Source: JBBROS01 sp965217935 (GTDB taxonomy: Bacteria; Pseudomonadota; Alphaproteobacteria; Acetobacterales; Acetobacteraceae). Taken from it: 64,000 nt of DNA. Numbering within the stretch: position 1 is the stretch's first letter; the number at the start of each line of letters is the position of its first letter. Under the pieces are notes generated by a model. That model had not been told where the DNA came from and did not search any database. It saw only the letters and a program-made list of their open reading frames with translations. Below, one piece after another: positions 20,952 through 30,621 of the stretch. Location: positions 1,922,001 through 1,986,000 of the forward strand of contig OZ244581.1 in NCBI GenBank assembly GCA_965217935.1. Reading direction: 5' to 3'. The translations under genes were made by a program, and so were the position numbers.

Positions 20952-22088
20952 GTGGCCAGTAAAACCGATTTCTATGCGACCCTCGGCGCCTCCAAGGACG
21001 CGAGCGCCGACGACCTCAAGCGCGCCTACCGCAAGCTGGCGATGCAGCACCACCCCGACCGCAATCCGGGAGACAAGAAAGCCGAAGCCAAGTTCAAGGA
21101 GCTGAACGAGGCCTACGACGTGCTGAAGGACGACCAGAAGCGGGCGGCATACGACCGCTTCGGCCACGCGGCGTTCGAGCAGGGCGGCGGGGGCGGATTC
21201 GCGGGCGGATTTCCGTTCGGCGACGGCGCCGGGCTGGGCGATATCTTTGACCAGATGTTCGGCGACATCACCGGCCGGCGCGGCGGGCGCCAGCGAGGCG
21301 GCGCCGACCTGCAAACCCAGATCGAGGTCAGCCTGCTCGAAGCGTTCTCAGGCGCCAAGCGTCAGTTGCGCGTTCCCACCCGCGTCGCCTGCCAGGCGTG
21401 CGACGGCACCGGCAGCCAGGACAAGAACGCCGCGCGCAACACCTGCGCGACCTGCGGCGGCGCTGGCAAAGTCAGGGCGCAGCAAGGATTTTTCCTGGTG
21501 GAACGGGTCTGCCCGACGTGCGGCGGGGCGGGGCGGGTAGTGAAGAACCCGTGCCGGGTCTGCCAGGGCGCGGGCACGGTGCAGAGCGAGCGAGTTTTGC
21601 AGGTGACGGTCCCCGCCGGCGTCGAGGACGGCACCCGCATCCGTCTTGCCGGCGAGGGCGAAACCGGGCCGCAGGGCGCTCCGGCGGGCGATCTTTACGT
21701 CCATATCGGCGTGGCCCAGCACGATCTGTTCCAGCGGGACGGCGCCAACATCTACTGCCGGGTGCCATTGCCGATGACCCAGGCGGCGCTGGGCGGCGAT
21801 GTCGAGGTCCCGGCGATCGACGGCACGCGGGCCAAGGTCAAGATCCCCGCCGGCACGCAGACCGGCGACCAGTTCCGGCTTCGCGGCAAGGGCTTCTCGG
21901 TCCTGCGCAGCGCGGTCCGCGGCGACATGTACATCCAGGTCGCGGTGGAGACGCCCCGGCACCTGAGCCGGCGGCAGCGCGAGTTGCTGGAGGAGTTCGA
22001 GGCCGAGGCGCAGGGCCACGCGAAGGGCAGCCCGGAAACCGAGGGGTTCTTTGCCAAGGTCGCCAAGCTGTTCGAGACCGGGAGCTGA
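20952..22088 (+). CDS. dnaJ: Chaperone protein DnaJ (Hsp40)
   Basis: The 378-residue type I DnaJ has a J-domain (about residues 4-70) with the HPD motif in QHHPDRNPG, a Gly/Phe-rich linker (EQGGGGGFAGGFPFG), and four zinc-binding repeats (CQACDGTG, CATCGGAG, CPTCGGAG, CRVCQGAG). Two beta-barrel substrate domains follow. The GTG at 20952 is preferred over the GTG at 20940 because GAGGG lies 6 bases before it and the J-domain starts right after. Confidence 0.96.
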   Translation: MASKTDFYATLGASKDASADDLKRAYRKLAMQHHPDRNPGDKKAEAKFKELNEAYDVLKDDQKRAAYDRFGHAAFEQGGGGGFAGGFPFGDGAGLGDIFDQMFGDITGRRGGRQRGGADLQTQIEVSLLEAFSGAKRQLRVPTRVACQACDGTGSQDKNAARNTCATCGGAGKVRAQQGFFLVERVCPTCGGAGRVVKNPCRVCQGAGTVQSERVLQVTVPAGVEDGTRIRLAGEGETGPQGAPAGDLYVHIGVAQHDLFQRDGANIYCRVPLPMTQAALGGDVEVPAIDGTRAKVKIPAGTQTGDQFRLRGKGFSVLRSAVRGDMYIQVAVETPRHLSRRQRELLEEFEAEAQGHAKGSPETEGFFAKVAKLFETGS

Positions 22089-22137
22089 GGGCAGCGTCGG
22101 CATAGGGGCCTCGACGGACATCGGCCCGCAAAGGGCG

Positions 22138-22163
22138 GCGTCGGCAACAAGCGCGGCAGCACG
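22138..22163 (+). repeat. Short direct repeat flanking the DUF3126 gene (copy 1)
   Basis: This 26-base stretch (core AAGCGCGGCAGCACG) recurs at 22594-22619 with two substitutions, about 430 bases away on the other side of the DUF3126 gene. It may be an intergenic repeat family member or a trace of insertion. Confidence 0.5.
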
Positions 22164-22257
22164 ACGACAAAGCTGCCCGGCAAAACAAAGGCTCGGGGCT
22201 CGTTCGCCAGATCGATTGATAGCGGTTGTTTCCGAACAAGCCCAAAGGGCCGGGACG

Positions 22258-22482
22258 TCAGGTCTTCGGCGCTGGCGGCAGGTCCTCTTCGAGGATCATG
22301 ACGTGCAAGGCGAAGGAGACTTCCCCGTCCTCTTCATCCTTGTGGATCGTGCCGAGGAACTCGCCGTCAAGGGTGACCTCGATCGTCGCTCCTTTCCGCT
22401 TCGGCGTGGCGATCGCGAGATGAGGGTTGCCGAACGTGCGGCGGAGATAGGCCTCCACGCGGGAGATGTCTGTAGGCGTCAT
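22258..22482 (-). CDS. DUF3126 family protein
   Basis: The 74-residue protein matches the small alphaproteobacterial DUF3126 family: ISRVEAYLRRTFGNPHLA at the start, the basic KRKGATIEV, and VSFALHVMILEEDLP at the end. The function is unknown. It is convergent with dnaJ and lies between two 26-base near-identical direct repeats (22138-22163 and 22594-22619). Confidence 0.85.
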   Translation of the reverse strand: MTPTDISRVEAYLRRTFGNPHLAIATPKRKGATIEVTLDGEFLGTIHKDEEDGEVSFALHVMILEEDLPPAPKT

Positions 22483-22593
22483 GCTGTTCCTTCACGAGCC
22501 GCGGCCTGGGCCGAAGCTGGGGATCGATCGTTCTTCGTCTCTCGCGTCGGGCCTACCCCCGTTCGGGACCGTTATGCAAGGGCGCTTGGGGCA

Positions 22594-22619
22594 GCGCCGG
22601 CAATAAGCGCGGCAGCACG
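22594..22619 (+). repeat. Short direct repeat flanking the DUF3126 gene (copy 2)
   Basis: Same orientation as the copy at 22138-22163, with 24 of 26 bases identical. It directly precedes the 108-bp two-hairpin repeat. Confidence 0.5.
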
Positions 22620-22622
22620 CTT

Positions 22623-22730
22623 CTAAGCATCATTTCGCGGGACGGCTCGCCGTCGCAAAGCGAAAAATGATGCGTCTTCAAAAACTCCTAAGCGGATATT
22701 CGTGGCATAAGCCACGAATATCCGCTTAGG
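22623..22730 (-). repeat. 108-bp two-hairpin intergenic repeat, copy 1
   Basis: One part is a perfect 20-bp stem with a 4-base loop (22687-22730). The other is a longer imperfect hairpin built from GCATCATTT and AAAAATGATGC arms with an inner GACGG/CCGTC palindrome. The reverse complement matches 26588-26695 over the full 108 bp with about 11 differences. The TAA stop of the lipoprotein gene lies within its edge, so it may also act as that gene's terminator. Confidence 0.85.
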
Positions 22731-23190
22731 GCGCGGGGACGTCGCCCGGAAGCTGCCGGGCGCCGGTGAACGGCGTGACGGGCAAGCCGGGCGCCGCACC
22801 CCGGAACGGCGCTGGCGGCACGCCTGGAAAGGCCAGTCGCTCCCTCTGGTATCGGTCCAGCTGGTATCGGTCCAGCGCGGCACGGGCCCGGTCGCGGTCG
22901 AGGCGTTCCTGCTGCCGCTGCCCGGCGTCCCGCCCGAAACCACTGGGCTCGGACTGGCCGTCAGGAATCATGACCACGGACGCACCCGGCGCTGGCGTCG
23001 CAAGCTCAGGATAAGGCCCTAGGGGCCGCTCGCCTCGCTGCAGGAAAGCGGCGGCCGTGGGCGGCGCCACGATGGCGGGCGCCTGAGAGGCATAGGGACG
23101 GCTCGCATAGTATTCGGCCGATTTCGCGCCGCAGCCTCCCAGCGCCAGGCAGGCGATCGAGGCTGCGGTCATCGTGCGAATGATTGCCAC
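22726..23190 (-). CDS. Lipoprotein, Arg/Pro-rich, family not recognised
   Basis: The 154-residue product has a lipoprotein signal peptide with lipobox LGGC (Cys 20). The mature protein is rich in Ala, Pro and Arg, with an Asp/Arg/Gln heptad-like stretch near residues 90-117 (RQQERLDRDRARAALDRYQ) that contains two YQ repeats. It is predicted to be attached to a membrane by lipid. It is divergent from the HIT gene and ends in the 108-bp repeat. Confidence 0.65.
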   Translation of the reverse strand: MAIIRTMTAASIACLALGGCGAKSAEYYASRPYASQAPAIVAPPTAAAFLQRGERPLGPYPELATPAPGASVVMIPDGQSEPSGFGRDAGQRQQERLDRDRARAALDRYQLDRYQRERLAFPGVPPAPFRGAAPGLPVTPFTGARQLPGDVPAP

Positions 23191-23299
23191 TCATGTCTCC
23201 GTCATCCCGCGCCTTGGCAGCAGCGCCCCGGGCCGGTATCGGTGGCGGGTATAACGAACGGCCCCGATCCGGCCAAATCCCTCCAATACGGAGCAACCC

Positions 23300-23683
23300 A
23301 TGCCCGTCAGCGGCGCCGGCCCTTACGACCCGGACAATATCTTCGCCAAGCTCCTGCGCGGCGAAATTCCATCCAATCGCATCTACGAGGACGAATGGGC
23401 GGTCGCGTTCCACGACATCGCTCCGAAGGCGCCGGTCCACGCGCTCGTCATCCCCCGCGGCCCCTACGTCGCACTGGCGGATTTCACGGCTCGCGCGTCC
23501 GACGCGGAGATCGCCGGGTTCTACCGCGCCGTGGGGCGCGTGGCCAAGCAGCTTGGCCTGGAGTCGCCCGGGTACCGCGTGTTGACCAACATGGGGGTTC
23601 ATGGCGGGCAGGAGGTGCCGCACTTCCACGTCCACGTGTTCGGCGGCGCTCCGTTGGGTCCCATGCTGGCAGCGGGCGGCTGA
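23300..23683 (+). CDS. HIT family nucleotide-binding hydrolase
   Basis: The 127-residue HINT-like protein opens with YDPDNIFAKLLRGEIPSNRI, followed by ALVIPRGPYVAL and the signature HFHVHVF near residues 110-116, whose histidine triad cleaves phosphoramidates and similar AMP conjugates. The physiological substrate is unknown. It is a single gene before the TPP riboswitch. Confidence 0.92.
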   Translation: MPVSGAGPYDPDNIFAKLLRGEIPSNRIYEDEWAVAFHDIAPKAPVHALVIPRGPYVALADFTARASDAEIAGFYRAVGRVAKQLGLESPGYRVLTNMGVHGGQEVPHFHVHVFGGAPLGPMLAAGG

Positions 23684-23724
23684 GACTGCGCGATTGACTT
23701 CCGCCGTGGAACGGCCGACGTTGC

Positions 23725-23825
23725 CGTCTCCGAGGGGTGTCCCGCTAGGGGGCTGAGAGTCCGCAGGCCATTGGCAACGCGGTGACCCTATGAAACCTGA
23801 TCCGGGTCATGCCGGCGTAGGGACG
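23725..23825 (+). promoter_or_regulatory. TPP (THI-box) riboswitch controlling thiC
   Basis: The conserved aptamer elements are present in order: GGGGCTGAGAGT-type core at 23749-23760 (seen as GGGGGCTGAGAGT), then GACCCTATGAAACCTGATCC at 23784-23803, the GGGTCATGCCGGCGTAGGGA segment, and a closing stem of CGTCTC (23725-23730) with GGGACG (23820-23825). It lies 55 bases before the thiC start, so control is probably on translation initiation or early termination when thiamine diphosphate is abundant. Confidence 0.95.
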
Positions 23826-23880
23826 GGACATCGCACCACCCGCCCTCGCCGCATCGGCCCGCCCCATAGGAGGGCCGTGC

Positions 23881-25695
<1,815 letters not shown>

Positions 25696-25698
25696 GGC

Positions 25699-26553
25699 GT
25701 GAGCGACCCGCGTGACGCGCTCGACGCGATCGGCCAGATGCCGGACGTCGAGATCGACATCGCGGGCGCCGCCCTGCAACTCGCGCGCATCGACGAGCCG
25801 GAGGCCGACTGGCAGGCCGCCGCCGCCCACCTCAGCGAGCTGGCTCGCGAAGCGGTGTCCCTGGCAAGGACGCTGCCCGGCTCGGACGTGGCTTCCCGGG
25901 CGGGCGCCCTGGCGGGGCTGATTGCCGGGCGCCATCACTACGCCGGGGACACCGAAACCTACGACCAGCCGGCCAATGCCAACCTGATCCGCGTCATCGA
26001 GCGGCGGCGCGGGCTGCCGGTCGCGCTCGGCATTCTCTGGCTGCACTGCACGCGCGCGGTCGGGTGGAAGGCGCACGGGGTCGATTTCCCCGGCCACTTC
26101 CTTCTCGTGCTCGAAGGCCATTCCACGCGGTCACGCACCCGCTCCAGCCCGCAGCAGGCGGTGCTCGACGTGTTCTCAGGAGGGGCGCCGCTCGATTCCC
26201 GCGACCTGCGCGGGCTGCTGAAGCGCATCGAAGGCCAGAAGGCCGAGCTGCGGCCCGGCGTGTTGCAGCCCATGCCGGCCCGCCGGGTGCTGCTCCGGCT
26301 GCAGGAGAACATCCGCTCCCGCCGCTTGGCCGCGGGCAACGTCGAGGGGGCGCTGGACTGCACGCTGGACATGCTGCGGCTGGCGCCCGACGTGGCGCAG
26401 CTTTGGCGGGACGCGGCGGTCATGCACCAACGGCTCGATCAGGTGACCGCCGCACTGCGCTGCTTCGCGCGCGTGCTGGAGCTGGTTCCCGACGGCAACG
26501 CCGCGGCACGGGCAAGAATGGCAATCGATGAGCTGCGCGGGCGGTTGAACTGA
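25699..26553 (+). CDS. SirB1-type transglutaminase-like/TPR protein
   Basis: The 284-residue protein matches the SirB1 family: an N-terminal transglutaminase-like fold with RRRGLPVALGILWLH and GVDFPGHFLL (about residues 91-122), then a TPR-like C-terminus (about 185-280, two helical repeats around LRLAPDVAQLW and VLELVPDG). The catalytic Cys of true transglutaminases is not apparent. The GTG start is 3 bases after the thiC stop, so it is likely to be co-transcribed and under the riboswitch. Confidence 0.85.
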   Translation: MSDPRDALDAIGQMPDVEIDIAGAALQLARIDEPEADWQAAAAHLSELAREAVSLARTLPGSDVASRAGALAGLIAGRHHYAGDTETYDQPANANLIRVIERRRGLPVALGILWLHCTRAVGWKAHGVDFPGHFLLVLEGHSTRSRTRSSPQQAVLDVFSGGAPLDSRDLRGLLKRIEGQKAELRPGVLQPMPARRVLLRLQENIRSRRLAAGNVEGALDCTLDMLRLAPDVAQLWRDAAVMHQRLDQVTAALRCFARVLELVPDGNAAARARMAIDELRGRLN

Positions 26554-26587
26554 ATGCGTCGGGCAGTCTTATCAGCGGGCCGACGCA

Positions 26588-26695
26588 CCTAAGCAGACAT
26601 TCGTGACTTGTGCCACGGATGTCTGCTTAGGAGTCTTTGAAGACGCATCATTTTTCGCGTTGTGACGGCGAGCCGTCCTGCGAAATGATGCTTAG
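26588..26695 (+). repeat. 108-bp two-hairpin intergenic repeat, copy 2
   Basis: It is inverted relative to 22623-22730 with about 97 of 108 bases identical. In the first stem two base pairs are changed on both sides (G-C to A-T and T-A to C-G) and a third becomes a wobble, so the pairing is kept. The copy lies 34 bases after the SirB1 stop. Confidence 0.85.
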
Positions 26696-26736
26696 TGCTT
26701 CGACACATTCAGAGAGTGCGGCATGGGTCGAAGCAC
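26695..26736. repeat. 10-bp inverted repeat next to repeat copy 2
   Basis: GTGCTTCGAC (26695-26704) and GTCGAAGCAC (26727-26736) form a perfect 10-bp stem with a 22-base loop, directly continuing the two-hairpin repeat. It is absent beside copy 1. Confidence 0.6.
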
Positions 26737-26764
26737 CAGCCTTGTTTGGCGGGCTGATTCAGCC

Positions 26765-26785
26765 AACGGGCTGAAGCGCCCGTTT
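26765..26785. terminator. Probable bidirectional terminator between SirB1 and LysR genes
   Basis: AACGGGC (26765-26771) and GCCCGTT (26778-26784) form a 7-bp stem with a 6-base loop, ending in TTT on the plus strand. On the minus strand the hairpin is followed by GGCTG, which is less typical. Confidence 0.5.
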
Positions 26786-26814
26786 GCATCAGACCACTAG
26801 TGCCGATGCTGCCC

Positions 26815-27699
26815 TTAATGCAGCTCCTGCAGCCGGCTGAGCAGGAAGTCACGGAACACGGCCACCCGTTTGCTGTTCCGCAACTCCTCCGGATAGACGA
26901 AATACACGTCCACCTTCGGCGCCTTGAGTTCCGGCAGCAGACGGGTGAGGCCGGCGAGTTCCTCCGTCATCCAGTCCGGCAGGACGCCGATGCCCATGCC
27001 CGAGCCGATGGCGCGGGCCATCGCGTGCAGCGAGTTCACCTCCAGCAGAGGCCGCCGCGTTGATCCGGCCCGGCGGCCCGCCTCCGCGAGCCAGTCGATA
27101 TCCGCCACCGGCGGGCGGTAGTTGCCGAACAAGATCAGGCGGTGGGCGTCCAGGTCCTCCGGCCGCTTCGGGGCGCCGTGCGCCTCCAGGTAGGCCGGGG
27201 AGGCGACGACGACCCACTCGATCTGCATCAGGTGCCGCTGCACCAGATCGGGCTGCTTCGGCGGGTGCATGCGGATCGCGACGTCAGCCTCGCGCATGGC
27301 CAGGTCGAGCTCGGCATCGTCGAGCAACAGCGTCATGGTGATGTCGGGATACTGTTCGAGGAAAGCCTGGAGCCGGGGCGCGAGCCACGTCGCCCCGAAG
27401 CCCACCGTCGTCGTCACCTTCAGCCGCCCGGCCGGCTTCTCCTTGCTCTCGGTCAGCAACGCCTCGGTCATCGCCAGCTTGGCGAACACCTCTCGGACGG
27501 TGCGGTTGAGGCTCTCGCCCTGCTCGGTCAGGATCAGGCCGCGGGCATGGCGGTGGAACAGGGGCACCTGCAGGTTCTCTTCCAGGGCCGAGATTTGCCG
27601 GGAGACGGCGGACTGGCTCAGGTTCAGCGTCTCGCCCGCATGGGTGAAACTGCCCGCCTCGGCCACGGCGTGGAAAACCCGTAGCTTGTCCCAATCCAT
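26815..27699 (-). CDS. LysR family transcriptional regulator
   Basis: The 294-residue regulator has an N-terminal winged helix (about residues 1-60: LRVFHAVAEAGSFTHAGETL then SQSAVSRQISALEENL) and a C-terminal effector-binding domain (about 90-290: VTTTVGFGATWLAPRL). The effector and target are unknown; no divergent partner gene is adjacent (298 bases to the next feature on the right, with nothing recognisable). Confidence 0.92.
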   Translation of the reverse strand: MDWDKLRVFHAVAEAGSFTHAGETLNLSQSAVSRQISALEENLQVPLFHRHARGLILTEQGESLNRTVREVFAKLAMTEALLTESKEKPAGRLKVTTTVGFGATWLAPRLQAFLEQYPDITMTLLLDDAELDLAMREADVAIRMHPPKQPDLVQRHLMQIEWVVVASPAYLEAHGAPKRPEDLDAHRLILFGNYRPPVADIDWLAEAGRRAGSTRRPLLEVNSLHAMARAIGSGMGIGVLPDWMTEELAGLTRLLPELKAPKVDVYFVYPEELRNSKRVAVFRDFLLSRLQELH

Positions 27700-27997
27700 C
27701 GGCGTGCCCGCTCCCTAATCCTGCCGCACGCCCGATCAGCGGGCGGCCAATGGGCGACAATAAAGGGAATTAGCGGAGAATGAACCCGTATCGGCGGTTT
27801 AATTTTTGGGGCGGCGGTATTTTCCTGGGAGCTGGCCGCCCGACCCCCGTGATGCCAGGCGTGCTTCGCTGTTTCCCGCCGTCAGGTCATGGTCTGCGCC
27901 GCGGCGGCGGTTGTCAGCGCCAACCCTGTTGCCAGGCCGCCTTTTACCACGCCCCGCCAAGGCGCCCGTATCGGGATCGCCCTCCTCCATGCCCCGA

Positions 27998-29584
27998 TCA
28001 CGCAGGCCGGACGTTCCAGAACATGACGAAGCCCTGCAGCACCCCGGTGATCTTCTTGCTGAACGCCGTGTTGTAGAAATTCTGCCCCAGCGGCACGTAA
28101 GGCACGTCGATCAGCGCCTGCTTCTGAATGTCCTCGCAGATCGCCTTCTGCGCCGCCTCGTCTCCGGCATCGAACCAGGCGTCCCGCAGCGCCTCGATCC
28201 GCGGACTGGTCGGCCAGCCCATCGTTCCCCGCTCCGGTCCCTGGCCGCGCAGGAACACGTGGCCCGCCGGCGTGAACTGGTCCAGCCCCGCCCAGAACGT
28301 GTGGAACACGCTCCACCCCCCCTCGCTCACAGGCCCCTTCTTGGCCCGGCGCTGCACCACGCTGCCCCAGTCCATCGCCTGGTAGTCCACGTTGAGCCCG
28401 GCCTGCTTCATCGCATCCGCCCCGACATCCGCCAGCGCCTTTAGGATCGGGAAATCCGTCGGCGCCAGCAGCGCCACCGTCTCCCCCTTATACCCCGCCG
28501 CCTCGATCTCCTTGCGCACCGCTGCGTAATCGGGCGCCCCTGAAAACACATCGAGCCCGGCGGCGCTCGCCATCGGCGTGCCCGGCGTGAAATACCCCGC
28601 CGGCGTATGATACATCGACGGATCGGCGCCCACGACCGCGTTCATGAAATCCTGCTGGTTCACCACCTTCAGCATCGCGCGGCGGATTGCCGGGTTGTCG
28701 AACGGCGGCACGAGATGGTTCAGCCTCATGCAGGCGATCTGCCCCGTCGGGTCCGGCACCTGCACCGTCAAGCCGCGGTTCGCCTTCAGCAACGGAACTA
28801 GGTCCTGCACCGGGTTCTCCCACCAGTCCACCTCGCCCTGCTGCAGCGCCGCCGCCGCCGTCGCCGCATCCGGGATCCAGTGCCACTCCACCCGGTCGTA
28901 ATGCGCGACCTTGGGCCCGGACGTCCAATCCGCCGTCCCGCTCTCCCGCGGCTTATACCCGGCGAACTTCTCATAAACGGTCAACGAGCCCACCACCCGC
29001 TCGTCTTTCCTATACCGGAACGGCCCGCTGCCGACCATCTCCGGCACTTGCGTGAACGCGTCCGTCTTGGCCAGCCGTTCCGGCATCATCGCCGGAAAGT
29101 TCGACGCGCACTTCCCGAGCGCGTCCGGCAGCAGCGCGAACGGCTTCTTGAGCCGGAACTGGATGGTTCTGTCGTCCGCCGCGGTCAGCTCGTCCGTCGT
29201 CGCCAGCAGGGTCTGCCCGAACGGGTCCCGCTTGCCCCACCGCTCGATCGAGGCGACGCAATCCCGCGCCAGCACCCGCTCCCCGTCGTGCCACATCAGC
29301 CCGTCGCGCAGCTTGATGCGCACCAGCTTGCCATCGTTCTCGACCGTCAGTCCCTCGGCCATCTGCGGCGAGGTCTTGAAGGCGTGGTCGATCCCGAACA
29401 GGGTGTCGAACACCAGGAATCCGTGGTTCCGCGTCACGTAAGCCGTGGTCCAGATCGGGTCGAGCACCGTCGGGTCGGACTGCGGGATGAACTTCAGCAC
29501 CCGGGCGCCTTGCGCCGCCGAGACCCGCGGCATGGCCAGGGCTGCCGCGCCGGCGGCGGTGGCGAGGAAATCGCGTCGCTTCAT
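27998..29584 (-). CDS. Family-5 ABC transporter substrate-binding protein (peptide type)
   Basis: The 528-residue protein resembles DppA/OppA. It has a Tat signal peptide (KRRDFLATAAGAAALAM, twin arginine at residues 3-4), a family-5 core with LRDGLMWHDGERV and the N-lobe KKPFALLPDALG, and a C-lobe with the VDYQAMDW stretch. It binds peptides or similar solutes in the periplasm. No permease genes are adjacent, so it is an orphan. A long palindrome follows its start on the upstream side. Confidence 0.9.
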   Translation of the reverse strand: MKRRDFLATAAGAAALAMPRVSAAQGARVLKFIPQSDPTVLDPIWTTAYVTRNHGFLVFDTLFGIDHAFKTSPQMAEGLTVENDGKLVRIKLRDGLMWHDGERVLARDCVASIERWGKRDPFGQTLLATTDELTAADDRTIQFRLKKPFALLPDALGKCASNFPAMMPERLAKTDAFTQVPEMVGSGPFRYRKDERVVGSLTVYEKFAGYKPRESGTADWTSGPKVAHYDRVEWHWIPDAATAAAALQQGEVDWWENPVQDLVPLLKANRGLTVQVPDPTGQIACMRLNHLVPPFDNPAIRRAMLKVVNQQDFMNAVVGADPSMYHTPAGYFTPGTPMASAAGLDVFSGAPDYAAVRKEIEAAGYKGETVALLAPTDFPILKALADVGADAMKQAGLNVDYQAMDWGSVVQRRAKKGPVSEGGWSVFHTFWAGLDQFTPAGHVFLRGQGPERGTMGWPTSPRIEALRDAWFDAGDEAAQKAICEDIQKQALIDVPYVPLGQNFYNTAFSKKITGVLQGFVMFWNVRPA

Positions 29585-29705
29585 GAAACAGCCCCTGATC
29601 GTTTCGCGACGCTACAACGATAATCATGAACGCGGCAACGCCGGTCAGCCCGCAGCCACGGTAATTGCACCTGAACAAAGGCCAGGGCGCTGCCCTGACC
29701 CGTTG

Positions 29706-29793
29706 GGGCCGCAGGCCCCAAACCCCGATCCTCTATCGAGCCGTTCCCTCGCAGGGTGTTCTGTAACAAGTCGGGGTCTGGGGCCTGCGGCCC
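29706..29793. repeat. Long intergenic palindrome
   Basis: Arms 29706-29728 and 29771-29793 pair over 23 bp with one mismatch around a 42-base spacer. The left arm itself contains the smaller palindrome GGGGCC-GCA-GGCCCC. It sits between the binding-protein gene and the histidine phosphatase gene and is probably an interspersed repeat; no second copy was seen here. Confidence 0.7.
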
Positions 29794-29844
29794 TAGTGGG
29801 ATCCAGGGGCGAGGCCCACGGCCTCTCACTCAAATGCGATCGGC

Positions 29845-30621
29845 CTAGCCCGCAGCGGCCGCCCCGGCGATCCCGTCCCGCCCCGTCGTCACCTCGGTGC
29901 CCTCCCGCCGCATCGGCGCGGTGAAGTTATACCGCCGCAGCGCCAGCCCCCCTCCCCCGCCCTGCCCGGCCTCGAACCCGTATTCCGTCACGCCGCAATT
30001 CGCGACATCCCCTTCGCGGTCGATCGCCAGAATCCGCTCCTCATCCATTCGCTCCAGCAGATACCTCATGCACAGCACGACCACCTGGTGCCCCACCACC
30101 AGCACCCGCCGGCCGCTATGATGCAGGCTGATCGTATCCACAGCACTCCTGAGCCGCAGGATCACGTCGCACCAGCTCTCCCCGCCCGGCGGCCGGTGAT
30201 AGAACTTGCCCATCAGCTTGCGCAGCTCCGCCTGGTCGGGATGCGCGCGCTTAATCCCGAAATGGGTCAGCCGGTCCAGCACCCCGAACTCCTTTTCCCG
30301 CAGCCGCTCATCCGCCACCAGGCACTCCGCCCCCGGCGCCAGGCCGCCCGCCGCCCTGATCCGCTCCGCCGTCTGCCGCGCCCGCAAATAGGGCGAGACC
30401 ATCAGCACATCCGGGCGCTCATCGTCGGGCAGGCTCGCGAACCAGTCGCCCAGCGAACGCGACTGCCGCTCCCCGAGCGGGCTTAGCGGCACGTCGACGT
30501 CCCGCTCGGCCAGGTCGATGCGCTCCTGCCGGGCCTCCTGCGCCGCGTGCCGCGCGATGTTGCCCGCGCTCTCCCCGTGCCGGACAATCCAAAGCCGCTC
30601 CGGCCACCGCTGCTGCATCAT
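29845..30621 (-). CDS. Histidine phosphatase superfamily protein
   Basis: The 258-residue protein has the phosphoglycerate-mutase-like catalytic motif WIVRHGESAGN (nucleophile His at about 14), SPLGERQSRSLG, SPYLRARQTAERI with the conserved Arg, the acidic REKEFG (about 108), and VLVVGHQVVV with the second catalytic His (about 175). The substrate is unknown. It starts inside the stop of the amidohydrolase gene (30618-30621), so the two are co-expressed. Confidence 0.88.
   Translation of the reverse strand: MMQQRWPERLWIVRHGESAGNIARHAAQEARQERIDLAERDVDVPLSPLGERQSRSLGDWFASLPDDERPDVLMVSPYLRARQTAERIRAAGGLAPGAECLVADERLREKEFGVLDRLTHFGIKRAHPDQAELRKLMGKFYHRPPGGESWCDVILRLRSAVDTISLHHSGRRVLVVGHQVVVLCMRYLLERMDEERILAIDREGDVANCGVTEYGFEAGQGGGGGLALRRYNFTAPMRREGTEVTTGRDGIAGAAAAG

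Noticed and set aside
27780..27997. Small frames after the orphan binding-protein gene, including one with a signal-like Ala-rich segment
   Set aside because: No start codon with a ribosome site and no recognisable mature protein; probably non-coding.
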